Below are positions 1-5,936 of a stretch of DNA of 5,936 nt, in pieces. Made by a program: the position numbers and the translations under genes. This DNA is from Candidatus Kapaibacterium sp. (GTDB taxonomy: Bacteria > Bacteroidota > Ignavibacteria > Kapaibacteriales > UBA961): contig JALRHN010000128.1 of NCBI GenBank assembly GCA_023259575.1, positions 1 to 5,936 of the forward strand, read 5' to 3'. The stretch's first letter is position 1, and the number at the start of each line of letters is the position of its first letter. The notes beneath the pieces were generated by a model. That model worked only from the letters and a program-made list of their open reading frames with translations. It ran no database searches and had not been told where the DNA came from.

Positions 1-1785
1 TATCATCAAACATCAAATCAAAAGATATTATCTCCATTAGAAAGAGCATTTCAATATATCTCTTTAGAAAAGAAAGATATTAGTGTTATCATTATGTATG
101 GTATACTTATAGGAGTTGTATCGCTTGTAACTCCTTTAACTATCAATGCATTAGTTACAACTATATCTGCTGGTGTTTTTACAATGCCATTACTTGTGCT
201 ATCTGGGATTATCTTTATTGGATTATTAGTTGCTGGAGCAATAGGAATTGTACAAGCTTATGTAGTTGAAATATTACAACAAAGATTATTTGTGAACACT
301 GCATTTGAGATTGGATACAAATTTCCGCATGCCAAACAATCAGTATTTCAGCAGGAGTATGCACCTGAACTTTTAAATAGGTTTTTTGATGTCATTACAT
401 TACAAAAGGGTATTAAAAAGTTATTGATAGATGGATTAAGTGCACTGATTATAGGTACAGCTGGATTAGGACTATTGGTATTTATAAGTCCTACACTTTT
501 AGCTTTAGGACTTTTATTCATCATTTTATCTTTAAGTATTGTATATGTGTTGGGAAAAGATAGCTTAAAAACCAGTATCATAGAATCTAAGAAAAAATAT
601 GATGCTGCTGCTTTCCTAGAGGATATAGCTAGGTGTGTACACAGTTTTAAATTATCCGGTAATAATGATTTTATCTTAAGAAAAATCGACGAATTATCTC
701 ATGATTATGTAAAAGAGCGGAAAATACACTTTAAGATTTTAATACGCCAAATCATTGGTTTTACATTTATTAGATCTATAGTCAATACAGGTGTTTTAGC
801 TATTGGTGGTTATTTAGTTTTTGAACGTCAAATTACCTTAGGACAATTAGTAGCAACTGAATTAGTGATCGTTTCTTTAATTACTGCATTAGAAAAGTTA
901 ACAAATCAATTAGAAGTCATTTATGATACATTAGCAGCATTTGATAAAGTTGGTAATATTACTGATATAGAATTAGAAAGAATTGGCGGAAATCTTTTGC
1001 CACATTCTGATCACGGAATTGCATTGCATTGTGAGCATATAGCTTTTACTTATGATTCAGTTCCAATATTAAAAGATATTTACTGCTCTATACCTGCAGG
1101 ACAAAGAGCCGCAATAGTTGGAAAAAGTGGTGCGGGCAAATCTACTTTAGCCCATCTTATTGTGGGTTTGTTAGACACGTCAATGGGATCTATATTAATT
1201 GATGATAATGATTTAAGAATTTTAGATTTATCTCATTTAAGAAATCAAATAGGATTTGTTTTTCCACATGATGAGATTTTTGAAGGTACGATATGGGAAA
1301 ATATTACATTAGGTAGAGATTGGATATCTGGAAAAGATGTGATGGATGCCGTAAGAATCACTCAATTAGATGATTCTTTGATGAGATTACCCAATGGACT
1401 TCAAACCAAAACAGTTAGCTATGGAAAAAATTTATCTACAGGGCAAATTAGGCGAATCATGATTGCTAGAGCTATTGTTCATAAACCTAGACTTCTAGTA
1501 CTAGATGAAGCATTTACAGGAATCGAAGAAAATATGAAATTAGAAATCATTCAGGATTTATATTCAAAAAAGAATGATTGGACAATATTATCAATTACTC
1601 ATGATCCTGAAGTTGTATCAAAATCAGAAGCTGTTTATGTGATTTCTGATGGTAAAATTATAGAAAAGGGGACACCTCATTCTTTATTTACATCGAATGA
1701 CTCACTCTTCAAAAAAATGTTTCCTGAATTATCCCTACAACATAATACTGTATCCCTACAAGAACATAATAAGGAGGATAATTAA
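1..1785 (+). CDS. ABC exporter, fused membrane and ATPase domains (5' end outside window)
   Basis: Inner-membrane half-transporter that would power export through the adaptor and channel encoded next. The frame is open to base 1; an ATG at 94 exists, but the preceding in-frame codons (SPLERAFQYISLEKKDIS) match the conserved N-terminus of related exporters, so the true start is upstream, probably by only a few codons. Counting the first codon in the window as 1, hydrophobic segments at about 28-50 and 60-85, two near 140-180, and two near 255-300 give a six-helix exporter domain. The ATPase domain follows: A-loop Tyr in FTYDSVPIL, Walker A GKSGAGKST (374-382), signature LSTGQ (478-482) instead of LSGGQ, Walker B LLVLDE with D502/E503, and switch His534. 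The Q-loop reads VFPHDEIFEGT, with no glutamine, and the D-loop is TGIE rather than SALD. No C39 peptidase domain is visible, though the missing 5' end prevents exclusion. The general class is secure; the substrate is unknown. Confidence 0.93.
   Translation, partial: YHQTSNQKILSPLERAFQYISLEKKDISVIIMYGILIGVVSLVTPLTINALVTTISAGVFTMPLLVLSGIIFIGLLVAGAIGIVQAYVVEILQQRLFVNTAFEIGYKFPHAKQSVFQQEYAPELLNRFFDVITLQKGIKKLLIDGLSALIIGTAGLGLLVFISPTLLALGLLFIILSLSIVYVLGKDSLKTSIIESKKKYDAAAFLEDIARCVHSFKLSGNNDFILRKIDELSHDYVKERKIHFKILIRQIIGFTFIRSIVNTGVLAIGGYLVFERQITLGQLVATELVIVSLITALEKLTNQLEVIYDTLAAFDKVGNITDIELERIGGNLLPHSDHGIALHCEHIAFTYDSVPILKDIYCSIPAGQRAAIVGKSGAGKSTLAHLIVGLLDTSMGSILIDDNDLRILDLSHLRNQIGFVFPHDEIFEGTIWENITLGRDWISGKDVMDAVRITQLDDSLMRLPNGLQTKTVSYGKNLSTGQIRRIMIARAIVHKPRLLVLDEAFTGIEENMKLEIIQDLYSKKNDWTILSITHDPEVVSKSEAVYVISDGKIIEKGTPHSLFTSNDSLFKKMFPELSLQHNTVSLQEHNKEDN
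1730..1771 (+). repeat. Imperfect in-frame tandem duplication in the exporter C-terminal tail
   Basis: TATCCCTACAACATAATA at 1730-1747 recurs at 1751-1771 as TATCCCTACAA, then GAA, then CATAATA. The copies start 21 bases apart and differ by one 3-base insertion, so the reading frame is kept. The peptide becomes LSLQHNT followed by VSLQEHNK. The repeat lies in the polar tail after the ATPase domain, immediately before the ribosome binding site of the next gene. It probably arose by replication slippage. Confidence 0.7.
1771..1777 (+). promoter_or_regulatory. Strong Shine-Dalgarno of the membrane fusion gene
   Basis: AAGGAGG lies within the last codons of the ABC gene, 9 bases before the ATG at 1787. 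It fixes the adaptor start at 1787 rather than at the in-frame ATG at 1697, which lies well inside the ABC gene. A perfect anti-SD match is notable because most Bacteroidota genes lack one, and it is the best-formed ribosome binding site in this window. Confidence 0.8.
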
Positions 1786-1786
1786 T

Positions 1787-3178
1787 ATGAATATAGAACA
1801 TAATTCTCCTCTTCATAATGATAATCATATGCATAATCAAGAGTATCGATCAATTCGTTTTGTTAAGTCCAAACACTCTTTAAGAATATTTGCTTATGTG
1901 TTAATATCCTTATTTATTCTTCTTGTAATTCTCCTTTTGGTTGTACCATGGGTGCAAACCGTTACAGGTAAAGGAAAAGTTACAGCTTTGGTTCCAGGGC
2001 AACGTCCACAAACAATTAATAGTCAGATTACTGGAAGATTAGTTTCATGGCTTGTTGTAGAAGGACAACATGTTGAAGCGGGAGATACAATTGCAATTTT
2101 AGCTGATATCGATTCTAAATTTCTTGATACTGCTTTAATTCAAAATCAACAAAAACAGTTAGATGCGATTGAGCAAAGAAGGGGAAGTATTATCTCACAG
2201 ATTTCTGCATTAAGAGGCCAAATCGAAGCTGAAACAGATGCAAGAAGTTCTGGAGTAAATGCAAGCAAAGAAAAAGTAGAACAAGCTAAACAAAGGCGTA
2301 TTGCTTTAGAGGAAAGGCTTAAACAAGCAATATTAGATCTCAATGTTGCTAAACAACGTTTCCAAGATAGAAAATCTCTATTTGAACAAGGATTACTTTC
2401 ACAAAGACAGTATGAAAACGCTCAGGTAGAACAACAAAAAGCAGATGTTGCTCTCATAACTCTTAAAGCGGATATTGAAGCAGCTAGAAGACAAGAATTA
2501 GAGGCTTTAGAAAATGTTAAGAATAAAGAATCAGAAGGAACATCAAAGATTTTAAAAGCAGTTGCAGATGAGTCAAAAGCATTGGAATCAGTTGCATCCA
2601 TTGATAATTCTATTTTTAAAGGTCGTTCAGATCTAAATGCATTTTATCAAAGAAAAGAAGCATCAATTGTGAGGGCTCCGATAAAAGGCAAAATTGTTAG
2701 ATTATTTGCTCTTGGTATGGGGGAAACTGTAAAGCAAGGTGATAAGTTAGCAGTATTGGTTCCCGAAGCACAATCGCTAGCTGTTGAAATTCGTATCTCT
2801 GGAAATGATGCACCATTATTAAGTATTGGTAGAAAAGTACGATTACAATTTGATGGTTTCCCAGCTTTTCAAATTAGAGGCTGGCCCTCTGCATCTGCGG
2901 GAACATTTGGTGGAGTTATTTCAGTAATTGATGCAGTAGATGATGATCAATATTCTGGATCATTTAGAATAGTAGTAAAACCAGACCCACAAGATGTGCC
3001 ATGGCCTAATTCTACATATTTAAGGCCAGGCACCAAAGTAGCTGGCTGGATGCAATTGAATACCGTATCATTAGGGTATGAATTATGGCGTCAGTTTAAT
3101 GGTTTCCCAATTTCATTAGATGTTCCAACTAAAAAGAGTGATTCAAAACAATCAATTAATGAAGAGAGTAAAGAGTGA
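1787..3178 (+). CDS. HlyD-family periplasmic adaptor (membrane fusion protein)
   Basis: This 463-residue adaptor would bridge the inner-membrane ABC exporter to the TolC-type channel. The start at 1787 is chosen because of the AAGGAGG at 1771-1777 and because it leaves a 1-base gap after the ABC stop. The layout is typical: a polar cytoplasmic N-terminus with four histidines among residues 5-16, one membrane helix at about 34-54, a first half lipoyl motif (about 77-106, with VVEGQHVEAGD), a long Gln/Lys/Glu/Ala-rich coiled-coil hairpin (about 110-290), and a second half lipoyl motif beginning at VRAPIKGKIV (295-304) and running to VKQGDKLAVLVP. A beta-barrel/membrane-proximal region follows, with conserved-looking LRPGTKVAGWMQL and ending near WRQFNGFP. 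The length fits type I secretion adaptors. The 3' end overlaps the channel gene by 4 bases. Family assignment is firm; the exported molecule is not known. Confidence 0.93.
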   Translation: MNIEHNSPLHNDNHMHNQEYRSIRFVKSKHSLRIFAYVLISLFILLVILLLVVPWVQTVTGKGKVTALVPGQRPQTINSQITGRLVSWLVVEGQHVEAGDTIAILADIDSKFLDTALIQNQQKQLDAIEQRRGSIISQISALRGQIEAETDARSSGVNASKEKVEQAKQRRIALEERLKQAILDLNVAKQRFQDRKSLFEQGLLSQRQYENAQVEQQKADVALITLKADIEAARRQELEALENVKNKESEGTSKILKAVADESKALESVASIDNSIFKGRSDLNAFYQRKEASIVRAPIKGKIVRLFALGMGETVKQGDKLAVLVPEAQSLAVEIRISGNDAPLLSIGRKVRLQFDGFPAFQIRGWPSASAGTFGGVISVIDAVDDDQYSGSFRIVVKPDPQDVPWPNSTYLRPGTKVAGWMQLNTVSLGYELWRQFNGFPISLDVPTKKSDSKQSINEESKE

Positions 3179-4590
3179 AACGTTTCTTTATTATGCTATG
3201 TGTTTTGTTTGTTCATTTTCAGAGTAATGGACAAATTTTGGAAGACTTTTCATTCCAAAATCCTGATATTCAAAATGCAGATACATTAACGTTACAACAG
3301 GTATTTGCAGTTATTAATGCAAATCATCCCAAATTACAAGTTAGTGAGCTTGGTGTACAAAGTGCGAAAGCCTCTGTTCTATCTGCTTGGGGTAGATTAG
3401 ATCCTGCTATTAATGGTGAAATTACTTCTAAAAATGAAACTGATAAATTTAAACAGCAAACTGCTATGGCTGAATTATCGATACCAATCTTTTGGGGACA
3501 AAAAATCAGTGCTTCATGGAAAAGAAATATTGGGCTATTCGATCAAGACAATTCAACTAGTTTAAATGGAGAGTCTTCGATCGGAATTTCATTTCCATTA
3601 TGGAGAAATATTCTTATTGATAAAAACCGAGCAGCAATTCTTAAAGCTGAGCAATTACCAACTATTGCTGATGCCGCAATAATTGAAAACAGAAATGAAT
3701 TGTTTTTGAAAAGTTCCGAAAAATATTGGGAATGGTCTGGAGCTTTAATGAAGTATTCAATTGCAAAAAATCTGATGCGATTAGCAGAGATCAGATTATC
3801 TGGTATCATAGAAGAACATAAAAAGGGAGAAAGAGCTAAAATTGATAGCATTGAAATGACACAAGAATTATTAAGAAGAAAAGGTTTGCTGATTAAATCA
3901 AGACGAGATTATGAAAAAGCAGCTATTGCTGTAGGACAGTATATCTGGAATAAAGATGGAACTCCTGCTTTGTTCCCATCTGATATTGTACCAACTGCTA
4001 TGAATGAACCACTCTTAATTTCTAAGTTGACATATGCTAATGATAAAGAAAAAGCTTTAAAAACAAGACCAGAAATATCTCAAATACGTGGAGAAATTTC
4101 TATGGCTGATATTGAAACACAACTTACAAATGAACTTTGGAAGCCCGATATCAATGTAAAGTTTGCTCCTTTTAATACTCAATCATTCCAAAATGGTTCA
4201 CAACAAATTGATTATAAAATTGGTGTTCAAGCCGAAATGCCCTTATTATTAAGAAATGCAAATGGTGTAAAACAGCAGGCCGAAGTGAAACAACAATCAT
4301 TACAATTAAAAGAATCTCTACTACTCAGAACTATTTCTGCTGAAATTGATGATGCAACATCAGAATTAATTGCTTCTTACCAGCAATATATTGCTGCTAA
4401 ACAAGAAAATAATGCAGCTATTCAAATGGAAAATGCTGAAAGACAATTATTAATTCAGGGTGAGAGTTCATTATTTACAGTTAATTTAAGAGAAAGGTTT
4501 TCTGCTGAATCCGCCGGTAGAGTTGTTGATGCTTTAATACAATATCACAAAGCCTTCTCTATGTATCAATGGTCAATAGCAGGTTTTTAA
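3175..4590 (+). CDS. TolC-family outer-membrane efflux channel
   Basis: This 471-residue outer-membrane factor would form the trimeric exit duct of the export system. The chosen start is GTG at 3175, inside a GTGA overlap with the adaptor stop; it supplies the basic MKRFF start of a signal peptide whose hydrophobic core runs to about residue 15, with cleavage probable around SNGQ (17-20). An in-frame ATG at 3193 is the alternative but would remove the positive residues. A GAAGAGAG stretch at 3161-3168 is a weak ribosome binding site. The mature protein shows two alpha-helical repeats with long Gln/Ala/Glu-rich helices, each preceded by a beta-strand-rich segment (about 75-150 and 320-360), as in OEP-domain proteins. 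DPAINGEI near residue 80, LWRNILIDKNRAAIL in the first half and LRERFSAESAGRVVDAL near the C-terminus fit Bacteroidota-type TolC proteins. The GTG start is less certain than the family. Confidence 0.9.
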   Translation: MKRFFIMLCVLFVHFQSNGQILEDFSFQNPDIQNADTLTLQQVFAVINANHPKLQVSELGVQSAKASVLSAWGRLDPAINGEITSKNETDKFKQQTAMAELSIPIFWGQKISASWKRNIGLFDQDNSTSLNGESSIGISFPLWRNILIDKNRAAILKAEQLPTIADAAIIENRNELFLKSSEKYWEWSGALMKYSIAKNLMRLAEIRLSGIIEEHKKGERAKIDSIEMTQELLRRKGLLIKSRRDYEKAAIAVGQYIWNKDGTPALFPSDIVPTAMNEPLLISKLTYANDKEKALKTRPEISQIRGEISMADIETQLTNELWKPDINVKFAPFNTQSFQNGSQQIDYKIGVQAEMPLLLRNANGVKQQAEVKQQSLQLKESLLLRTISAEIDDATSELIASYQQYIAAKQENNAAIQMENAERQLLIQGESSLFTVNLRERFSAESAGRVVDALIQYHKAFSMYQWSIAGF

Positions 4591-5282
4591 TGAATATTAC
4601 TATCAATCTTGATGAATACGAACATTCACCTACATCGGCCTTTGCCTTAAGAAATCCATGGAAAACCAAACTTGGAAAACATATCATTCAATGTGCAATT
4701 CAATTGATTGAATCAGATGGATATGAACAATGTACATTTAAAAAAATTGGAGCAATCATTGGTTCTCCAGAGGCATCATTATATAGATATTTTGAAAGCA
4801 AGCATAAATTACTTCTCTTTATTATGTCATTGTATTGGTTCGCTTTAGATAAAGCATATAAACAGGTATTAATGCACTCACAATCACCTGAAGATTCCCT
4901 AAAAGATGTGATTAAGTTATTGTCAGCACCAAACAATATTGAAATCGAAGATTCTGTCCTACAAGGTGATTTACTAAATAATATCGTAATAGTAGAATCT
5001 TCAAAAGCTTTTCTTACAAAACATGTAGATGAAGATAATTTGGAAGGTGCTTTTTTAACTCTTAAAGCATTTGCATCAAACATTGCACATAATATTCTTC
5101 TTATTAATCCCGATTACCCTTATTCTCGTGCTTTAGCTTCTACTATTATAGAAATCCCTTTACAACAATCTCATTTCTCAAAACATTTACCCTCATTAAC
5201 AGAATTCAAAACGATTAACAGTAATAGAAATGAATGCTCAGAATGGCTATTGCATCTGATTATGAATGCTGTAAAAAAGTAA
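4590..5282 (+). CDS. TetR/AcrR-family transcriptional regulator
   Basis: This 230-residue protein is probably the local repressor of the export operon. The start at ATG 4590 is preferred: it shares one base with the TolC stop (TAATG) and has an AGCAGG stretch just upstream. An in-frame ATG at 4569 would add seven residues and a 22-base overlap. A polar extension of about 25 residues precedes helix 1 (LGKHIIQCAIQLIESDGY, 28-45). The helix-turn-helix follows (TFKKIGAIIGSPEASLYRYF, 49-68), ending in the family hallmark YRYFESKHKLL. The C-terminal ligand/dimer domain includes NPDYPYSRALASTIIE and HFSKHLPSLTEF, a tail I associate with regulators next to Bacteroidota HlyD/TolC exporters (recalled, not searched). 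Being last in the operon, it would be co-induced with the exporter, a negative feedback arrangement. The operator lies outside the window. Confidence 0.88.
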   Translation: MNITINLDEYEHSPTSAFALRNPWKTKLGKHIIQCAIQLIESDGYEQCTFKKIGAIIGSPEASLYRYFESKHKLLLFIMSLYWFALDKAYKQVLMHSQSPEDSLKDVIKLLSAPNNIEIEDSVLQGDLLNNIVIVESSKAFLTKHVDEDNLEGAFLTLKAFASNIAHNILLINPDYPYSRALASTIIEIPLQQSHFSKHLPSLTEFKTINSNRNECSEWLLHLIMNAVKK

Positions 5283-5287
5283 AGTCT
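5283..5287. other. Five-base convergent intergenic junction without a clear terminator
   Basis: The regulator's TAA (5280-5282) and the TAA of the minus-strand YkvA-like gene (5288-5290) face each other across five bases. The surrounding sequence is A/T-rich and includes the palindrome TTTATAAA (5287-5294), but there is no G/C-rich stem followed by a T-run. Transcripts from both sides probably run into the opposite gene unless ended by a factor-dependent or distal signal. Confidence 0.6.
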
Positions 5288-5668
5288 TTATAAACCTTTG
5301 TAAATCCTGTATTTCTTTATATCTGTTGCCAATGATTTAAAAATTGCTGTTAAAACAGCTGCATCATCTATATATCCAATGAGTGGAATAAAATCTGGGG
5401 TTAAATCTGTTGGGAGTAAAAAATATAAAAGCCCTGAAATAAGTAATGCTTTGGATTTCCAATGCAAAGAAAAGGACTTATCTAATAACATAGCATAAGC
5501 AGTTCTAACATGATGCAATAACTCTTTTATCGAATTGCTAGAAGAATGTTCTAATGAAGAAATTTTATCAGGAATTTCTTTCTGAATTCGATGTATATCT
5601 TCTGTTTTGATATCCCCGATAGAAGAATCTGAAGACATATTCCCCTCATCTTCATTAGAATCTTTCAT
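5288..5668 (-). CDS. YkvA-like DUF1232 protein with acidic N-terminal extension
   Basis: This is a 126-residue protein of the YkvA/DUF1232 family, whose molecular role is not established. The family core is clear at about residues 58-120: YAMLLDKSFSLHWKSKALL, then YFLLPTDLTPDFIPLIG and YIDDAAVL, with P86, D88, P91, D92, P95, G98 and D101/D102 forming the characteristic P.D..PD.IP..G..DD pattern. The segment around 72-85 and the downstream IGYIDDAAVLTAIF are hydrophobic, so membrane association is plausible. The first 50 or so residues are polar and rich in Asp, Glu and Ser, an extension beyond the compact family core. The start at 5668 has an AGGAT at 5676-5680, located in the end of the upstream gene. 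Met11 (codon at 5636-5638) has a GAGGGG close by and is a possible alternative start. It sits 5 bases after the upstream membrane-protein gene and likely shares its transcript. Confidence 0.85.
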   Translation of the reverse strand: MKDSNEDEGNMSSDSSIGDIKTEDIHRIQKEIPDKISSLEHSSSNSIKELLHHVRTAYAMLLDKSFSLHWKSKALLISGLLYFLLPTDLTPDFIPLIGYIDDAAVLTAIFKSLATDIKKYRIYKGL

Positions 5669-5673
5669 AAAGA

Positions 5674-5936
5674 TTATCCTGTTGGATGTTCATTTTTACT
5701 AGATTCTCTTGCTAATAAACCGTAAGGTATAATTACACAATATCCAATTGTTAATAATACTGGAGCTACAGAAACTGCTAAAGTATTATTCCATTGATTT
5801 GGATCATCAGAAATTGCTGTTGACATTAATCCATAAGCTATTGCTATTACTATAGCGCCAAGACCAATAATCTTATAATTATAACTTGTTAATGGAAAGC
5901 TCCATTCAGAATCTTGTATTTTTGATTGTGAAGATT
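5674..5936 (-). CDS. Small two-helix membrane protein, DUF3098-like (N-terminus cut by window edge)
   Basis: An open minus-strand frame runs from the right edge to a TAA at 5674-5676, giving 86 visible residues; no start codon is identified, so the gene begins outside the window. A short polar N-terminal part (SSQSKIQDSEWSFPLTSYNY) leads into a first hydrophobic helix (visible residues about 22-41). A polar loop SDDPNQWNNT (42-51) follows, then a second helix (about 52-75, SVAPVLLTIGYCVIIPYGLL), and a charged tail ends in NEHPTG. The order helix, Asp-Asp-Pro-Asn loop and AP..L.IG helix resembles the DUF3098 small membrane proteins of the Bacteroidota/Chlorobiota, but this is recognition by eye and the match is loose. 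No function is known for that family. Its stop lies 5 bases before the YkvA-like start, and its last codons carry that gene's ribosome binding site. Confidence 0.72.
   Translation of the reverse strand, partial: SSQSKIQDSEWSFPLTSYNYKIIGLGAIVIAIAYGLMSTAISDDPNQWNNTLAVSVAPVLLTIGYCVIIPYGLLARESSKNEHPTG

Noticed and set aside
94..96. ATG at 94 as the start of the ABC exporter
   Set aside because: The frame is open to the window edge, and the preceding residues look like the conserved N-terminal segment of the family; starting at 94 would remove the cytoplasmic lead and begin inside the first membrane helix.
348..581. Minus-strand open frame of 77 codons inside the ABC gene
   Set aside because: It lies fully antisense to conserved membrane-domain coding sequence, has no recognisable domain and no supporting context; it is a shadow frame.
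2146..2343. Minus-strand open frame of 65 codons inside the adaptor gene
   Set aside because: It is antisense to the coiled-coil region, with Leu/Ser/Ala/Cys-rich composition expected from reversed Gln/Glu/Lys codons.
3543..3851. Minus-strand open frame of 102 codons inside the TolC-family gene
   Set aside because: It is antisense to a well-supported channel gene, with no family resemblance.
4700..5083. Minus-strand open frame of 127 codons opposite the TetR gene
   Set aside because: The sense strand carries a clear TetR DNA-binding domain and the operon context fits; the antisense product shows no recognisable motif.
5281..5299. Possible bidirectional terminator around AAAGTC..TTTATAAA..CCTTT
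   Set aside because: The outer AAAG/CTTT arms and the inner palindrome have different centres, there are mismatches between them, and the stem is A/T-only apart from one pair, so a stable hairpin is not supported.

Overview
The window is strongly AT-rich (by eye about one third G+C) and densely coding. It contains no RNA genes, insertion sequences or CRISPR. The protein styles point to the Bacteroidota/Chlorobiota (FCB) lineage: a TolC-family protein whose signal peptide ends in a Gly-Gln, an ABC exporter with an RFFD..QKG.KKLLID segment, and a TetR regulator whose tail resembles those that accompany such exporters in Bacteroidota. A textbook AAGGAGG Shine-Dalgarno, unusual for Bacteroidota proper, and a small DUF3098-like membrane protein leave a Chlorobiota-side relative (Kapabacteria or Ignavibacteria type) open. 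This placement is inference from remembered families, not a search result.

Left block, plus strand, 1-5282: four tightly packed genes form one apparent operon. In order they are an ABC exporter half-transporter (open at the left edge), a HlyD-family membrane fusion protein, a TolC-family outer-membrane channel and a TetR/AcrR-family repressor. The junctions are a 1-base gap, a 4-base overlap and a 1-base overlap, so translational coupling is likely. Together the first three would make a tripartite type I-like export channel: inner-membrane ATPase/permease, periplasmic adaptor, outer-membrane duct. The TetR protein is the obvious candidate to sense an exported compound and repress the operon. 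The substrate cannot be read from the window.

Right block, minus strand, 5936-5288: two genes run convergently toward the exporter operon and are separated from each other by 5 bases. The upstream one is a small two-helix membrane protein cut by the window edge. The downstream one is a YkvA/DUF1232 protein with an acidic N-terminal extension. The convergent junction (5283-5287) is only 5 bases long and has no clear terminator hairpin.

No stretch over 300 bases lacks a gene. The promoters of both transcription units must lie outside the window. The most unusual details are the degenerate Q-loop and signature of the ABC ATPase, a small in-frame tandem duplication in its C-terminal tail next to the adaptor's ribosome binding site, and a repressor encoded last in the operon it probably controls. 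I see no evidence for a wholly novel system.
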